DNA of 64,000 bases from Rhodovulum euryhalinum (GCF_004342445.1 NZ_SLWW01000013.1:51328-115327); one strand, 5' to 3'. Shown: positions 27,623 to 36,795, counted from the first letter of the stretch. Notes: generated from the letters alone by a model not told the origin. Made by a program: numbers and translations.

Positions 27623-30154
27623 TCAGTAAAGCCCGCCCGAGGACAGCGTGCCGAAATTCGCCTTAGGCCCCACCACGGCCTTGCGGCCGGTCGAGGTGGT
27701 GACCTCCTGAGCCGGGCCCGCCGGGTCCGGCTCGCCCTCGCCGCGGCCGAACAGCGGCAGGTCCGAGCCCATGGCGAAGCCGCCGTCGATCATTGCGCCA
27801 AGTCCGAAGATCGGTTCCTCGCCCACGCGGAAATACTCGGCCACCACATGCTCGCCAGAGGCGTCGTCGGGCAGCCGCCCGCCCGAGTAGCGGTCGATCT
27901 TGATGAAACGGCCGCCCGGCGGCACCTTGAACGGGCCGCCGCCATACTTGGCCGTGGCCTTCTGCATGAACTCGTTGAACACCGGCGCGCACAGCGTTCC
28001 GCCCGCCGCCCGCCCACCCAGGCTGCGGGGCCGGTCATAGCCCATGTAGCAGCCCGCCACGATGTTCGAGGTGAAGCCGACGAACCAGACGTCGCGCGCG
28101 TCGTTGGTGGTGCCGGTCTTGCCCGCGGTGGGAACACCCAGGTTGATCCGGCCGGCCGCGGTGCCCCGTTCCACCACGCCCCGCATCATCGAGGTGAGCT
28201 GATAGGCGGTGATCGCGTTCATCACCCGCTCGCGGTTCGACACGATGGTGGGCGCGACACCGGGCGCAAGCGTCGGGTCGCCGCAATCGGTGCAGGTGCG
28301 GGTGTCGTGACGGTAGATCGTCTTGCCCCAGCGGTCCTGGACCCGGTCGACCAGCGTGGGCGCCACCCGCTCGCCGCCATTGGCGAACATCGCGTAGGCC
28401 GCCACCATCCGGTACAGCGTCGTCTCCTGGCTGCCGAGCGCGTTCGCAAGATAGGGGTCCAGCCGGTCATAGACGCCGAAGCGTTCGGCATAGCCCGCCA
28501 CCGTCTCCATGCCGACTTCGCGCGCGAGGCGGACGGTCATCAGGTTGCGCGAGCGCTCGATGCCGGTGCGCAGCGGCGCCGGGCCGTAGAACCGGTTCGA
28601 GGCGTTCTTGGGCCGCCAGATGCCGGCGCCCGTATCAACTTCGATCGGCGCGTCGATGATGATCGTGGCGGGCGTGAACCCGCTGTCGAGGGCTGCGGCA
28701 TAGACGAAGGGCTTGAACGACGAACCGGGCTGGCGCGTCGCCTGGGTGGCGCGGTTGAAGACCGAATCCTGGTAGGAGAACCCGCCCTGCATCGCCAGCA
28801 CGCGGCCGGTATTGACGTCCATCGCGACAAAGCCGCCCTGCACCTCGGGCACCTGGCGCAGTGTCCAGCGGATGAAGCTGCCATCCGCATCATTCACCAT
28901 CCGGCGCACATGCACCACGTCGCCGGGCGCGAAATTCTCGAACAGATCGCCCTTGAACCACGAGGTATCGGCACGCGGCACCTCGGCGTTACCCTCGACC
29001 CCCTCGATGCCGATCACGAGGCGCTGGTCCTCGACCTTCAGCACGACGGCGGGCAGCCAGGGGGTTTCTAGATCGATATCGCGGGCGATCTCTGCCTCGG
29101 CCAGCGCCGCGCGCCAGGTGGCCTCGTCTGCCAGGGCGGCGGGGTCGATCTTCGCCCCGCTGCCGCGCCAGACGCCCTGCCCGCGGTCGAACTCCTCCAG
29201 CGCGCGGCGCAGGGCGCGGGCGGCCTCGACCTGCAGTTCGGGGTCGATGGTGGCGCGGATCGTCAACCCGCCGCCGAAGAACTCGCCCTCGCCGAAGTTT
29301 TCCGACAACTGGCGGCGGATCTCGTCGGTGAAATAATCGCGCGGTGGCAGGCTGGCCGAGAACTGGTCGTAATCGCCGTTCTGCACGGTCCTGAGCGGGG
29401 CGGCAACGGCCGCCTCGTAGGCGGTCTGGTCAAGATGGCCGTTGTCGCGCATTTCGCGCAGGACGTAGTTGCGCCGTTCCACCGCGCGGTCATAGGCGCG
29501 CACCGGGTGATAGGTCGAGGGCGCCTTGGGCAGCGCGGCCAGATAGGCGGCCTCCTGCGGTTCAAGCTGGACCAGCGTCTTGTTGAAATAGGTCTGCGCG
29601 GCCGCGGCGACGCCATAGGAATTCTGCCCGAGAAAGATCTCGTTGAGATAGAGTTCAAGGATGCGGTCCTTGGACAGCGTCTTCTCGATGCGGGTGGCGA
29701 GGATCAGTTCCTTGATCTTGCGCTCGCCGGTCCGCTCGCCGCCCAGAAGGAAGTTCTTCATCACCTGCTGGGTGATGGTCGAGGCGCCGCGCAGCGTCTC
29801 GCCCCGGGTTTGCACCGCCTCGATCCCCGCCGCGATGATGCCGCGGGCGTCAAAGCCATGGTGGGTATAGAAATTCTTGTCCTCGGCCGAGATGAACGCC
29901 TGTTTCACCAGGTCGGGGATGTCCTCGGCCGGCGCGAACAGGCGGCGTTCCTCGGCGAACTCGTCGATCAGGCGGCCCTCGCCGGAATAGATCCGGCTGA
30001 TCGTCTTGGGCTGGTAGGTCGCCAGATCCTCGTGGTCGGGCAGATCGCGGGCATAGGTCCAGAAGATGGCGCCCACCATGATGGCGGCGCCGAACAGCCC
30101 CAGGGTGACGAAGGTGTAGATCACCCCGAGCGAAGATAGAATGAACCGGATCAA
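27623..30154 (-). CDS. mrcA: Penicillin-binding protein 1A, bifunctional transglycosylase/transpeptidase
   Basis: An 843-residue class A PBP. Membrane anchor at residues 7-31. The GT51 domain includes the catalytic Glu91 in ISAEDKNFYTHHGFD, GASTITQQVMKN and RKIKELILATRIEKTLSKD. The transpeptidase has the active Ser in QPGSSFKPFVYA, SRN in GIERSRNLMTV and KTG in TAGKTGTTND. An OB-like insert lies between the two. The start is TTG (30154) behind a G-rich AGGGGCAGGGGCGGT. It is transcribed after the amidase gene on the same strand, with 124 bases between. Confidence 0.96.
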   Translation of the reverse strand: MIRFILSSLGVIYTFVTLGLFGAAIMVGAIFWTYARDLPDHEDLATYQPKTISRIYSGEGRLIDEFAEERRLFAPAEDIPDLVKQAFISAEDKNFYTHHGFDARGIIAAGIEAVQTRGETLRGASTITQQVMKNFLLGGERTGERKIKELILATRIEKTLSKDRILELYLNEIFLGQNSYGVAAAAQTYFNKTLVQLEPQEAAYLAALPKAPSTYHPVRAYDRAVERRNYVLREMRDNGHLDQTAYEAAVAAPLRTVQNGDYDQFSASLPPRDYFTDEIRRQLSENFGEGEFFGGGLTIRATIDPELQVEAARALRRALEEFDRGQGVWRGSGAKIDPAALADEATWRAALAEAEIARDIDLETPWLPAVVLKVEDQRLVIGIEGVEGNAEVPRADTSWFKGDLFENFAPGDVVHVRRMVNDADGSFIRWTLRQVPEVQGGFVAMDVNTGRVLAMQGGFSYQDSVFNRATQATRQPGSSFKPFVYAAALDSGFTPATIIIDAPIEVDTGAGIWRPKNASNRFYGPAPLRTGIERSRNLMTVRLAREVGMETVAGYAERFGVYDRLDPYLANALGSQETTLYRMVAAYAMFANGGERVAPTLVDRVQDRWGKTIYRHDTRTCTDCGDPTLAPGVAPTIVSNRERVMNAITAYQLTSMMRGVVERGTAAGRINLGVPTAGKTGTTNDARDVWFVGFTSNIVAGCYMGYDRPRSLGGRAAGGTLCAPVFNEFMQKATAKYGGGPFKVPPGGRFIKIDRYSGGRLPDDASGEHVVAEYFRVGEEPIFGLGAMIDGGFAMGSDLPLFGRGEGEPDPAGPAQEVTTSTGRKAVVGPKANFGTLSSGGLY

Positions 30155-30278
30155 ACCGCCCCTGCCCCTTGCTGGTCGTGGCGACCTGTATACGCCGGGG
30201 ACCGCCCGGGGTCAAAACGAACGCCCCGTTTCGGGCCATTTCGCGCCGGTGCGGCGGTCAACTCCTCGGGAGCACGCG

Positions 30279-31514
30279 CTAGCGGCGCAACAGGCCGGCC
30301 TGGGCGGCGTCGGCGGCGGCCCAGGCCTCCAGCGCGCCAGCGATGCCCGACACCGCCCGCGCCCGCCAGTCGGGCGAGGCAAGGTTGCGGCGGTCGGTCT
30401 CGGACGACAAAAAGCCCAGTTCGACCAGCACCGAGGGGATGTCGGGCGATTTCAGCACCGAAAACCCGGCCGAAAGCCGCGGCCGCTTGTGCAGCCGCCC
30501 GACGCTGGCGCGCAGGCCCTCGACAAGGGCATCGGCCAGCCGGTCCGACCGCGGCGCGGTCTCGGTCCGGGCAAGCTCCATCAGGACGGTCGCGATCTCG
30601 TCGTCCTGGTCGGTCAGGTCGACACCGGCAAGCAGCGCGTCGCGGTCGTGGCGTTCGGCCAGCAGCGCCGAGGCCTCGTCGGACGCGGTTTCGGACAGGG
30701 TGTAGACCGTTGCCCCGGTCGCATGCCCGTCGGCCAGCGCGTCGGCGTGCAGCGACAGGAACACATCCGCCCGCGCCGCCCGCGCGATGTCGATCCGGGT
30801 TTCGAGTGCCACGAAATGGTCGCCGTCCCGGGTCAGCACGGGCTCGTGGCCCAGCCGGATCAGCGCCTCGGCCAGTTCGCGCGCAAAGGTCAGCATGAGT
30901 TCGGATTCGCGCAGGCCGTCACGCTCGGCGCCCGGGTCGATCCCGCCATGGCCGGGGTCGACCACGATCCGCAGCGGCCGCGTGCCGTCCTGGCGGCGTT
31001 GCGGCGGCGGCAGCGTCTCGGCCCGCGGCAGACCCCAGAGCGCGGCCTCGGGCACGCGGCTTCGGGCGGCGAACGCGTCCGGATCGGCGGGGGCAAGCCG
31101 CACCGTCAGACGCGCCCGCCCCGTATCCGGATCGCGCGCCATCACGGCGGCCTCGATGGCGAACGGCCCGGTCAGATCCAGTACCAGCCGCGACCATCCG
31201 GGCCGCACCGTCCCGGCCCGCGCCGCCCGCACCCTTTCCGTCGCGATCAGACCCGCGGGATCGGCGCCCCCCCAGTCGACCTCGCGGAAATCGGCCACCA
31301 GCCGGGGCGGGCCGTCCAGCGTGTAGACCCGGAAGGGCACGGGCAGCGACAGATCAAGCGCGAGCGAGATCCCCGCCCCGGCCTCGCGGACCGCCGAGGC
31401 CGCCATGTCGGGCCGGGCAAGCGCGCTCAGGTCCTGGGCCGAGGCCCGCGGCACTACGGCGAGGCACACCAGGATGGCCGCCACCAGACGGAAAAGCGAA
31501 AGACGATGGTTCAT
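30279..31514 (-). CDS. amiC: N-acetylmuramoyl-L-alanine amidase with AMIN domain
   Basis: A 411-residue periplasmic Zn amidase cleaving the bond between N-acetylmuramic acid and L-alanine, used in daughter-cell separation. Signal peptide at 1-26 (cleavage at ASA-QD). The AMIN domain (about 45-140) targets the septum. The Amidase_3 catalytic domain (about 180-400) has the Zn ligands in DPGHGGIDPGAE and SLHADAL, and the catalytic Glu in LVELGFLSS. Start at 31514 rather than 31544, because the former begins the signal peptide. It lies directly upstream of mrcA. Confidence 0.92.
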   Translation of the reverse strand: MNHRLSLFRLVAAILVCLAVVPRASAQDLSALARPDMAASAVREAGAGISLALDLSLPVPFRVYTLDGPPRLVADFREVDWGGADPAGLIATERVRAARAGTVRPGWSRLVLDLTGPFAIEAAVMARDPDTGRARLTVRLAPADPDAFAARSRVPEAALWGLPRAETLPPPQRRQDGTRPLRIVVDPGHGGIDPGAERDGLRESELMLTFARELAEALIRLGHEPVLTRDGDHFVALETRIDIARAARADVFLSLHADALADGHATGATVYTLSETASDEASALLAERHDRDALLAGVDLTDQDDEIATVLMELARTETAPRSDRLADALVEGLRASVGRLHKRPRLSAGFSVLKSPDIPSVLVELGFLSSETDRRNLASPDWRARAVSGIAGALEAWAAADAAQAGLLRR

Positions 31515-31593
31515 GGCTGCCCGATCTTGTTTTCCGGACAGCATAGCGCAGGAGGGGCCGCGGCGGAACCTCGGCGCGGCACCCCCTGAACGG

Positions 31594-31627
31594 CGGCGGC
31601 CGCCCCCCGGGGAGGGGACGGCCGCCG
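31594..31627 (-). terminator. GC-rich hairpin after sodB, possible terminator
   Basis: CGGCGGCCG (31594-31602) and CGGCCGCCG (31619-31627) form a perfect 9-bp stem around a 16-base G/C loop. It lies 20 bases beyond the sodB stop. There is no T-run, so termination would be inefficient or Rho-assisted. Confidence 0.45.
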
Positions 31628-31647
31628 ATCTGCACGTGACGCGCGGC

Positions 31648-32256
31648 TCAGGCGTTCGACAGCCGCTCGGCCACGTTCTCCCAGTTCACCAGGTTGTCGA
31701 GGAAGTTCGTCAGGTAGGCCGGGCGCTTGTTGCGGAAGTCGATGTAGTAGGAATGTTCCCACACGTCGCAGCCCAGCAGCGCGGTCTGGTTGAAGCAGAG
31801 CGGGTTCACCCCGTTCTCGGTCTTGGTCACCTTCAGCGTGCCGTCGGTATCGACCACCAGCCAGCACCAGCCCGACCCGAATTGCCCCGCGCCCGCGGCG
31901 CCGAACTCTTCCTTGAACTTGTCGACCGAACCGAAGGCATCAACCACCCGCGCCTCGAGTTCGGAGGGCATGGCCACCTTCCTGGGCGACATCATTTCCC
32001 AGAACTGGCAGTGATTCCAGTGCTGCGAGGCGTTGTTGAAGATGCCGTTCTGGGCCACGGCGCCCTTCTGGTAGGTGCCCTTGACGATCTCTTCCAGCGC
32101 CTTGCCTTCCCACTCGGTGCCCGCGATCAGCTTGTTGCCGTTGTCGACATAGGCCTTGTGGTGCAGGTCGTGGTGATACTCCATCGTCTCCTTCGACATG
32201 CCGTGACCCTCTAGCGCGTCATGGGCATAGGGAAGATCGGGAAGTTCGAAAGCCAT
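31648..32256 (-). CDS. sodB: Superoxide dismutase, Fe/Mn family
   Basis: A 202-residue enzyme that dismutates superoxide in the cytoplasm. All four metal ligands are visible: His28 (EYHHDLHHKAYVDN), His79 (NNASQHWNHCQFW), and Asp164 and His168 (LLGCDVWEHSYYID). The AGAGQFGSGW segment resembles iron-type enzymes, so iron is likelier than manganese, but cambialism cannot be excluded. The ATG has AAAAGGGGG just upstream. Confidence 0.95.
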   Translation of the reverse strand: MAFELPDLPYAHDALEGHGMSKETMEYHHDLHHKAYVDNGNKLIAGTEWEGKALEEIVKGTYQKGAVAQNGIFNNASQHWNHCQFWEMMSPRKVAMPSELEARVVDAFGSVDKFKEEFGAAGAGQFGSGWCWLVVDTDGTLKVTKTENGVNPLCFNQTALLGCDVWEHSYYIDFRNKRPAYLTNFLDNLVNWENVAERLSNA

Positions 32257-32558
32257 GGGGGCCCCCTTTTCGGTTAATGAGCTGCGTCACTTTGCCCTAG
32301 ATGGCTGCGCATCGGGGGCAAGGTCAACCCCCGTCGCGGAAATCACGCGCGGCAGACCGGGGGGCTGCACCGGGCGAAAGCTCGGCGCACGCGTCAGCGC
32401 CCAGGAAGGGAGTTGCCAAAGACTTGATTGGCGTCGCCGAAACGAAATCATTTCCGCATGCGGTCCGACAGGGGACCGGCGGCACGGGATCGCCTGGCAT
32501 GGACCAGCACCGCGCCCCCTCGGTCCGGGACCCGGACGAGGGCGCGCCCGTGTGCCGC
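32257..32558. other. Gap between the 55-residue protein gene and sodB
   Basis: No convincing coding region. On the - strand a possible sodB promoter starts with TTGACC (complement of 32322-32327), with only a weak -10. The right end holds a GC-rich hairpin listed separately. The middle contains AT-richer sequence around 32420-32460, but nothing recognised. Confidence 0.4.
32518..32541 (-). terminator. GC-rich hairpin after the 55-residue protein gene
   Basis: CCTCG-g-TCCGG, loop GAC, then CCGGA-CGAGG: a 10-bp stem with one bulged base. It lies 18 bases past the stop of the small membrane protein in its transcription direction. No T-run follows, so it is a weak terminator candidate. Confidence 0.4.
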
Positions 32559-32726
32559 TTATTCCTCGGGCAGCGGATAGACCTGGACGGAGCTTTCGCC
32601 GCCACTGCTGCCGTAAAGCTGGGCGCCGACCACGCCGAAGAACAGCGGCACCAGCAGGCCGGCGAGGATGCCGAACCACTTCGCGGCGGATTCGGGAACA
32701 AGGACGTCGTAGTTGTCGTCAGCCAT
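32559..32726 (-). CDS. 55-residue single-span membrane protein
   Basis: An unrecognised small gene upstream of sodB and divergent from ccmI. The protein begins MADDNYDVLVPESAAKWFGI, continues LAGLLVPLFFGVVGAQLYGS and ends in SGGESSVQVYPLPEE. One hydrophobic segment (about residues 18-38) should span the membrane; the acidic N-terminus and the Ser/Gly/Glu tail are polar. GGAG lies 8 bases before the ATG. Codon use matches that of the neighbouring genes. No function can be assigned. Confidence 0.7.
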   Translation of the reverse strand: MADDNYDVLVPESAAKWFGILAGLLVPLFFGVVGAQLYGSSGGESSVQVYPLPEE

Positions 32727-33171
32727 GGGCGGGTCTCCGAAATAGGTTTGGCGCCCGTTATGCGAAGCGCCCGCCCGCGCGTCAAGGCGACCAAACGCGC
32801 AAGATGGCCGCCTGCGACAGCGCAGCCCAGGGATCGCGGCGGGCCGCGGTCCCTGCGCCGATCACATCGTGGTGAGATTTCCCGTCGCAGCGGCCCGGGC
32901 CATGCCCGCCCGCCCAAGACACAGCGCCGCCACTTGGCCGTCGGGCGCGGCGGGTGCAGGGCTGGTCGCGGCCGGTTTCCGCCCATGCCTGGCAGGCGTT
33001 CCGGGGCGTGTGCCGCACCGGTTGCGCCGGTCGCGGCACACGCCCCGGCAGGCCGTCAGCGAACCGCGTCAGGTGGCCGGACACGCCGATCCGGGCGCCG
33101 CGCTTTGGCCTTTCGATTCCGGCGCATGCGTAATAGATCGGCGGGGAAGGCACGGAAAGGGGTGGAACCTC
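32727..33171. other. 445-base divergent gap upstream of ccmI
   Basis: It separates the 55-residue protein gene (-) from ccmI (+). An open frame continues upstream of ccmI on the + strand, but it has no good start and no recognisable protein content. The striking content is a long hairpin (33001-33048), listed separately. The last 60 bases contain the ccmI ribosome binding site AAAGGGGTGG. No clear promoter was found for either gene. Confidence 0.4.
33001..33048. repeat. Long perfect hairpin upstream of ccmI
   Basis: CCGGGGCGTGTGCCGC (33001-33016) pairs perfectly with GCGGCACACGCCCCGG (33033-33048), 16 bp. The 16-base interior contains a further 5-bp pairing, ACCGG with CCGGT, leaving a 5-base tip and one unpaired C. 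It ends 123 bases before the ccmI ATG. No T-run follows on either strand. It could be a structured leader, a termination site, or a fragment of a mobile or repetitive element. Confidence 0.8.
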
Positions 33172-34407
33172 ATGCTGTTCACGTTCGTCGCCATCGGGCT
33201 GGCCGCGGTGATCGCGGCGATGCTGACGCTGACGCTGATGCGCGGGCGGTCGGGCGACGAACCGCCCGCCGCCTATGACCTGCGGGTCTACCGCGACCAG
33301 CTGCGCGAGGTGGAAAAGGACCTTGCCCGCGGCGTCATCACCGCCGACGAGGCCGGGCGCATCCGCACCGAGGTATCGCGCCGGGTGCTGGACGCCGACC
33401 GCGCGCTCAAGGACCAGCACGGCGGCGCCCAGGCCCCCCGGGGGGCAAGCCTTGTCGCGGGCGCGGCGCTGCTGGCGGTGCTGCTGGGCGGCACCTGGGG
33501 CGTCTATCGCACGACCGGGTCGCCAGGCTATCCCGACCAGCCGTTCAAGGCCCGCGTCGACGAGGCGGCCGAATTCCGCGAGACCCGCATGCGCCAGGCC
33601 CAGGCCGAGGCCGAAGCGCCGCCGATCCCGATGCCCGCCCCCGACCCGGAACACCTGAAACTGGTCGATCGGCTGCGCGAAGTGGTGGCCGAGCGCAACG
33701 ACGACCTGCGCGGCTATCTGCTGCTGGCGCGCAACGAGGCGGCGCTGGGCAATTTCCAGGCCGCCTATGCCGCCCAGTCCCGCGCGATCGAACTCAAGCA
33801 GGGCCGCGCCACCGCCGAGGATTATGCCACCAAGGCCGACATGATGGTGCTGGCCGCCGCCGGCTATGTCTCGCCCGAGGCCGAAGACGTGCTGGAAGAC
33901 GCGCTGAACCGCGATCCGCGCAACGGCACGGCGCTGTATTACTGGGGGCTCATGCATATCCAGACCGGCCGCCCCGACATCGCCTTCCGCGTCTGGCGCG
34001 AGCTTCTGTCGGTGTCGAAGGCGGGCGATCCCTGGCTTGAGCAGGTGAACAAGGAAATCCGCGACCTAGCCTGGTATGCGGGCGAGGACGACTATACGCC
34101 GCCGCCGCTGCCCGAGGGCGAGGCACTGCGCGGACCCAGCGCCGAGGACATGGAGGCCGCCGCCGAGATGTCGCCCGAACAGCGCCAGGAGATGATCCGC
34201 AACATGGTGGCGAACCTTTCGGACCGGCTGGCGCGGCAGGGTGGCAGCCCCGAGGAATGGGCGCAGTTAATCCGCGCCCTGGGTATCCTCGGCGACAGGA
34301 CCCAGGCCGGTGCGATCTGGACCGAGGCGCAGCAGGTCTTTGCCCCCAGTCCCGAGGCGCTGGAAACCGTCCGGGCCGCAGCCGTCGCAGCAGGCGTCAC
34401 CGAGTGA
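33172..34407 (+). CDS. ccmI: Cytochrome c maturation protein CcmI
   Basis: A 411-residue protein that presents apocytochrome c to the haem ligation complex. Two transmembrane segments (about 3-22 and 94-112) flank a cytoplasmic loop with a leucine-zipper-like helix (YDLRVYRDQLREVEKDLARG). The long periplasmic part has TPR-like repeats (for example AALGNFQAAYAAQSRAIEL). The other ccm genes are not in view. Start at 33172, supported by AAAGGGGTGG and the immediate membrane segment. It overlaps ruvX by 4 bases. Confidence 0.9.
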   Translation: MLFTFVAIGLAAVIAAMLTLTLMRGRSGDEPPAAYDLRVYRDQLREVEKDLARGVITADEAGRIRTEVSRRVLDADRALKDQHGGAQAPRGASLVAGAALLAVLLGGTWGVYRTTGSPGYPDQPFKARVDEAAEFRETRMRQAQAEAEAPPIPMPAPDPEHLKLVDRLREVVAERNDDLRGYLLLARNEAALGNFQAAYAAQSRAIELKQGRATAEDYATKADMMVLAAAGYVSPEAEDVLEDALNRDPRNGTALYYWGLMHIQTGRPDIAFRVWRELLSVSKAGDPWLEQVNKEIRDLAWYAGEDDYTPPPLPEGEALRGPSAEDMEAAAEMSPEQRQEMIRNMVANLSDRLARQGGSPEEWAQLIRALGILGDRTQAGAIWTEAQQVFAPSPEALETVRAAAVAAGVTE

Positions 34408-34883
34408 GCGTCCTCGACACGCCCGAAGCCTTTGCAGCCGCCCTGCCCGCGAGCGGCGCGCTGGTGGGGCTGGATTTCGGGGAAAAGACCATCGGCGTGG
34501 CGGTGTCGGACGGGTTGCGGTCGGTCGCGACCCCGCTGGAAACCATCCGGCGGAAGAAATTTACGCTGGACGCGGCGCGTGTGCTGGAGATCGCGGCGGG
34601 CCGGTCGGCCGCTGGCCTGCTGATCGGCCTGCCGCGCAACATGGACGGTACCGAGGGGGCGCGCTGTCAGTCGACCCGCGCCTTTGCCCGCAACCTGATG
34701 CGGCTGACGGAGCTGCCCATCGGGTTCTGGGATGAACGCCTGTCCACCGTCGCCGCCGAACGCGCGCTGCTGGAGGCCGACACCTCGCGCAAGCGCCGCG
34801 CCGAGGTCATTGACCATGTCGCGGCGGGGTATATCCTTCAGGGGTTCCTTGACCGCCTCCGCCACATGAAGGACGCGCCATGA
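34404..34883 (+). CDS. ruvX: Putative pre-16S rRNA nuclease RuvX/YqgF
   Basis: A 159-residue RNase H-fold protein (YqgF family), implicated in 16S rRNA 5'-end maturation and/or Holliday junction processing. ALVGLDFGEKTIGVAVSDG carries the first catalytic Asp; LLIGLPRNMDG, FWDERLSTVAAERAL and RAEVIDHVAAGYILQGFLD complete the family pattern. The start is GTG in the GTGA overlap with the ccmI stop. Confidence 0.92.
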   Translation: MSVLDTPEAFAAALPASGALVGLDFGEKTIGVAVSDGLRSVATPLETIRRKKFTLDAARVLEIAAGRSAAGLLIGLPRNMDGTEGARCQSTRAFARNLMRLTELPIGFWDERLSTVAAERALLEADTSRKRRAEVIDHVAAGYILQGFLDRLRHMKDAP

Positions 34884-35083
34884 GCGAGAACCGCCCCGCC
34901 CGCGTCCCGGGCGCCATCGAAACGCCCTGCACAAGGGTGTGCACCGTCGACCGCGACAGCCGGCTTTGCGTCGGGTGCCTGCGCTCGATCGACGAGATCG
35001 CCGCCTGGACCCGGATGAGCCCCGAAGACCGCCGCCGGGTGATGGCCGAATTGCCCGCGCGCCGCCCGCTGCTGGGCGGCTGA
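34880..35083 (+). CDS. DUF1289 family protein
   Basis: A 67-residue protein of the DUF1289 family. Four cysteines in TPCTRVCTVDRDSRLCVGCL (CxxxC and CxxC) suggest a metal site, Zn or an Fe-S cluster. The C-terminal helix follows the pattern SIDEIAAWTRMSPEDRRRVMAEL. Biochemical role unknown. It overlaps ruvX by 4 bases and ends 2 bases from the convergent aroB. Confidence 0.9.
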   Translation: MSENRPARVPGAIETPCTRVCTVDRDSRLCVGCLRSIDEIAAWTRMSPEDRRRVMAELPARRPLLGG

Positions 35084-35085
35084 GA

Positions 35086-36207
35086 TCAGCGCGCGGCCAG
35101 CGCCTCGGCCAGCATCGCGCGCAAGAGCCCCGCATCGACACCCGAGGTGACGAAGGCCTGCCCGATCCCGCGGGCCAGGATGAATCGCAACCGGCCGTCC
35201 TGCACCTTCTTGTCCTGCGCCATCAGGCCGATCAGTGCGTCGGCATCGGGCAACGCGCCGGGTATGTCGGCCAGATCCTTCTTCATCCCCATCTGGGCCA
35301 GATGCGCCCGCACGCGGGAGGGATCTTCCTGCGAACACAGCCCCATCCGGGCCGACAGCTCGAACGCCAGCGCGCAGCCGATCGCCACGCCCTCGCCATG
35401 CAGCAGGCGGCCGGAATAGCCGGTTGCCGCCTCAAGCGCGTGGCAGAAGGTGTGGCCAAGGTTCAGCAGCGCGCGGTCGCCCTGTTCGGTCTCGTCCCGC
35501 TCGACGATCCGCGCCTTCATCTCGCAGGATCGCCGCACCGCCTGGATGCGCGCGGCCAGATCGCCCTTGGCCAGCGCCGGGCCGTTCTGTTCCAGCCACT
35601 CGAAGAACGCCGCATCCCCCAGCAGGCCGTACTTCATGACCTCGCCGTAACCGGCCAGGAAATCACGCTTTTCCAGCGTTTCCAGAACGCCCGTATCGGC
35701 CAGAACCAGGCTGGGCTGGTGGAAGGCGCCGATCAGGTTCTTGCCGAGGGGCGAGTTGATCCCGGTCTTGCCGCCGACCGAACTGTCGACCTGCGCCAGC
35801 AGCGTGGTCGGCACCTGCACGAACCGCACGCCCCGGCGCAGCACGGCGGCCGCGAAGCCTGCCAGATCGCCGATCACGCCGCCGCCAAGCGCCACCACCA
35901 TGTCGCGCCGCTCGACCTTCTGTTCGATCAGCCATTCCACCGCGCGCGAGAACTGCGCCCAGCCCTTGGTCGCCTCGCCGGGCGGCAAGGCCAGCGCCGG
36001 GGCCTCGATGCCCGAGGCGGCCAGCCCCGCGCGGAACGGCTCCAGATGCAGGGCGGCGACGGTTTCGTCGGTCAGGACCGCGACGCGCGGACGCGCCAGC
36101 AGCGGCCCGATCTCGGCCCCCGCGCGCGCGATCAGGCCCGGCCCGATGCGGATGTCATAAGCGCGCCCCGGCAGGGCCACATGCACGGTCTCGACGGTAT
36201 CGTTCAC
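35086..36207 (-). CDS. aroB: 3-dehydroquinate synthase
   Basis: A 373-residue NAD- and metal-dependent enzyme, step 2 of the shikimate pathway. Hallmarks are VALGGGVIGDLAGFAAAVLRRGVRFVQVPTTLLAQVDSSVGGKTGIN (in pieces), NLGHTFCHALEAATGY and GEGVAIGCALAF. The start is GTG inside the aroK stop (GTGA overlap of 4 bases), so aroK-aroB are coupled. Confidence 0.96.
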   Translation of the reverse strand: MNDTVETVHVALPGRAYDIRIGPGLIARAGAEIGPLLARPRVAVLTDETVAALHLEPFRAGLAASGIEAPALALPPGEATKGWAQFSRAVEWLIEQKVERRDMVVALGGGVIGDLAGFAAAVLRRGVRFVQVPTTLLAQVDSSVGGKTGINSPLGKNLIGAFHQPSLVLADTGVLETLEKRDFLAGYGEVMKYGLLGDAAFFEWLEQNGPALAKGDLAARIQAVRRSCEMKARIVERDETEQGDRALLNLGHTFCHALEAATGYSGRLLHGEGVAIGCALAFELSARMGLCSQEDPSRVRAHLAQMGMKKDLADIPGALPDADALIGLMAQDKKVQDGRLRFILARGIGQAFVTSGVDAGLLRAMLAEALAAR

Positions 36208-36749
36208 GCAACCTCCAGCACGTCGGGCCGGGTGCGGAGCGCGTCCAGCACCTTGTCGGCCATATCCTCGATCGAATAGCGCGGATCGGCCTTCACCGCC
36301 AGATCCGCCAGCGCGTACAAGGGCTTGCGCTCGTCATAAAGCCGCGCAAGCGTTCCGTGGGCATCGGCCGTCTGCAAGAGCGGGCGGGTCGACTTGTGCC
36401 GTACCCGGTTCCACAACAGGTCAAGATCCGCATCCAGCCAGACCGCCACGCCCCTGGCCGAGATCACGGCGCGGTTGCCGGCCGACAGGAACGCCCCGCC
36501 GCCGGTGGACAGCACCCCCGGGCTTTCGTCCAGCAGGCGCGCAATCACCTCGGACTCGCGGGCGCGGAAGAATGCCTCGCCATCGCGTTCGAAGATCTCG
36601 GCGATCGACATGTTGGCGGCCTTGACGATCTCGGTATCCGAATCGCGAAACGGCACGTCAAGCTTGCGCGCCAGCACCGTGCCAACCGCGGTCTTGCCCG
36701 CCCCCATCAGCCCGACGAGGGCGACGGTTTTCTTCAGCCGTGCCGTCAC
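36204..36749 (-). CDS. aroK: Shikimate kinase
   Basis: A 181-residue kinase phosphorylating shikimate. Walker A GLMGAGKTAVG near the N-terminus, the shikimate-binding DSDTEIV, FRARESEVI and STGGGAFLS, and the lid RPLLQTAD. I place the start at GTG 36749, where GGGAGG lies 9 bases upstream; the ATG at 36848 would run through the divergent promoter of the next gene. Confidence 0.93.
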   Translation of the reverse strand: MTARLKKTVALVGLMGAGKTAVGTVLARKLDVPFRDSDTEIVKAANMSIAEIFERDGEAFFRARESEVIARLLDESPGVLSTGGGAFLSAGNRAVISARGVAVWLDADLDLLWNRVRHKSTRPLLQTADAHGTLARLYDERKPLYALADLAVKADPRYSIEDMADKVLDALRTRPDVLEVA

Positions 36750-36795
36750 CTCCGGCAACCTCCCGCCAAGTTCTGCAATTCGGCCTTTCAATGGC

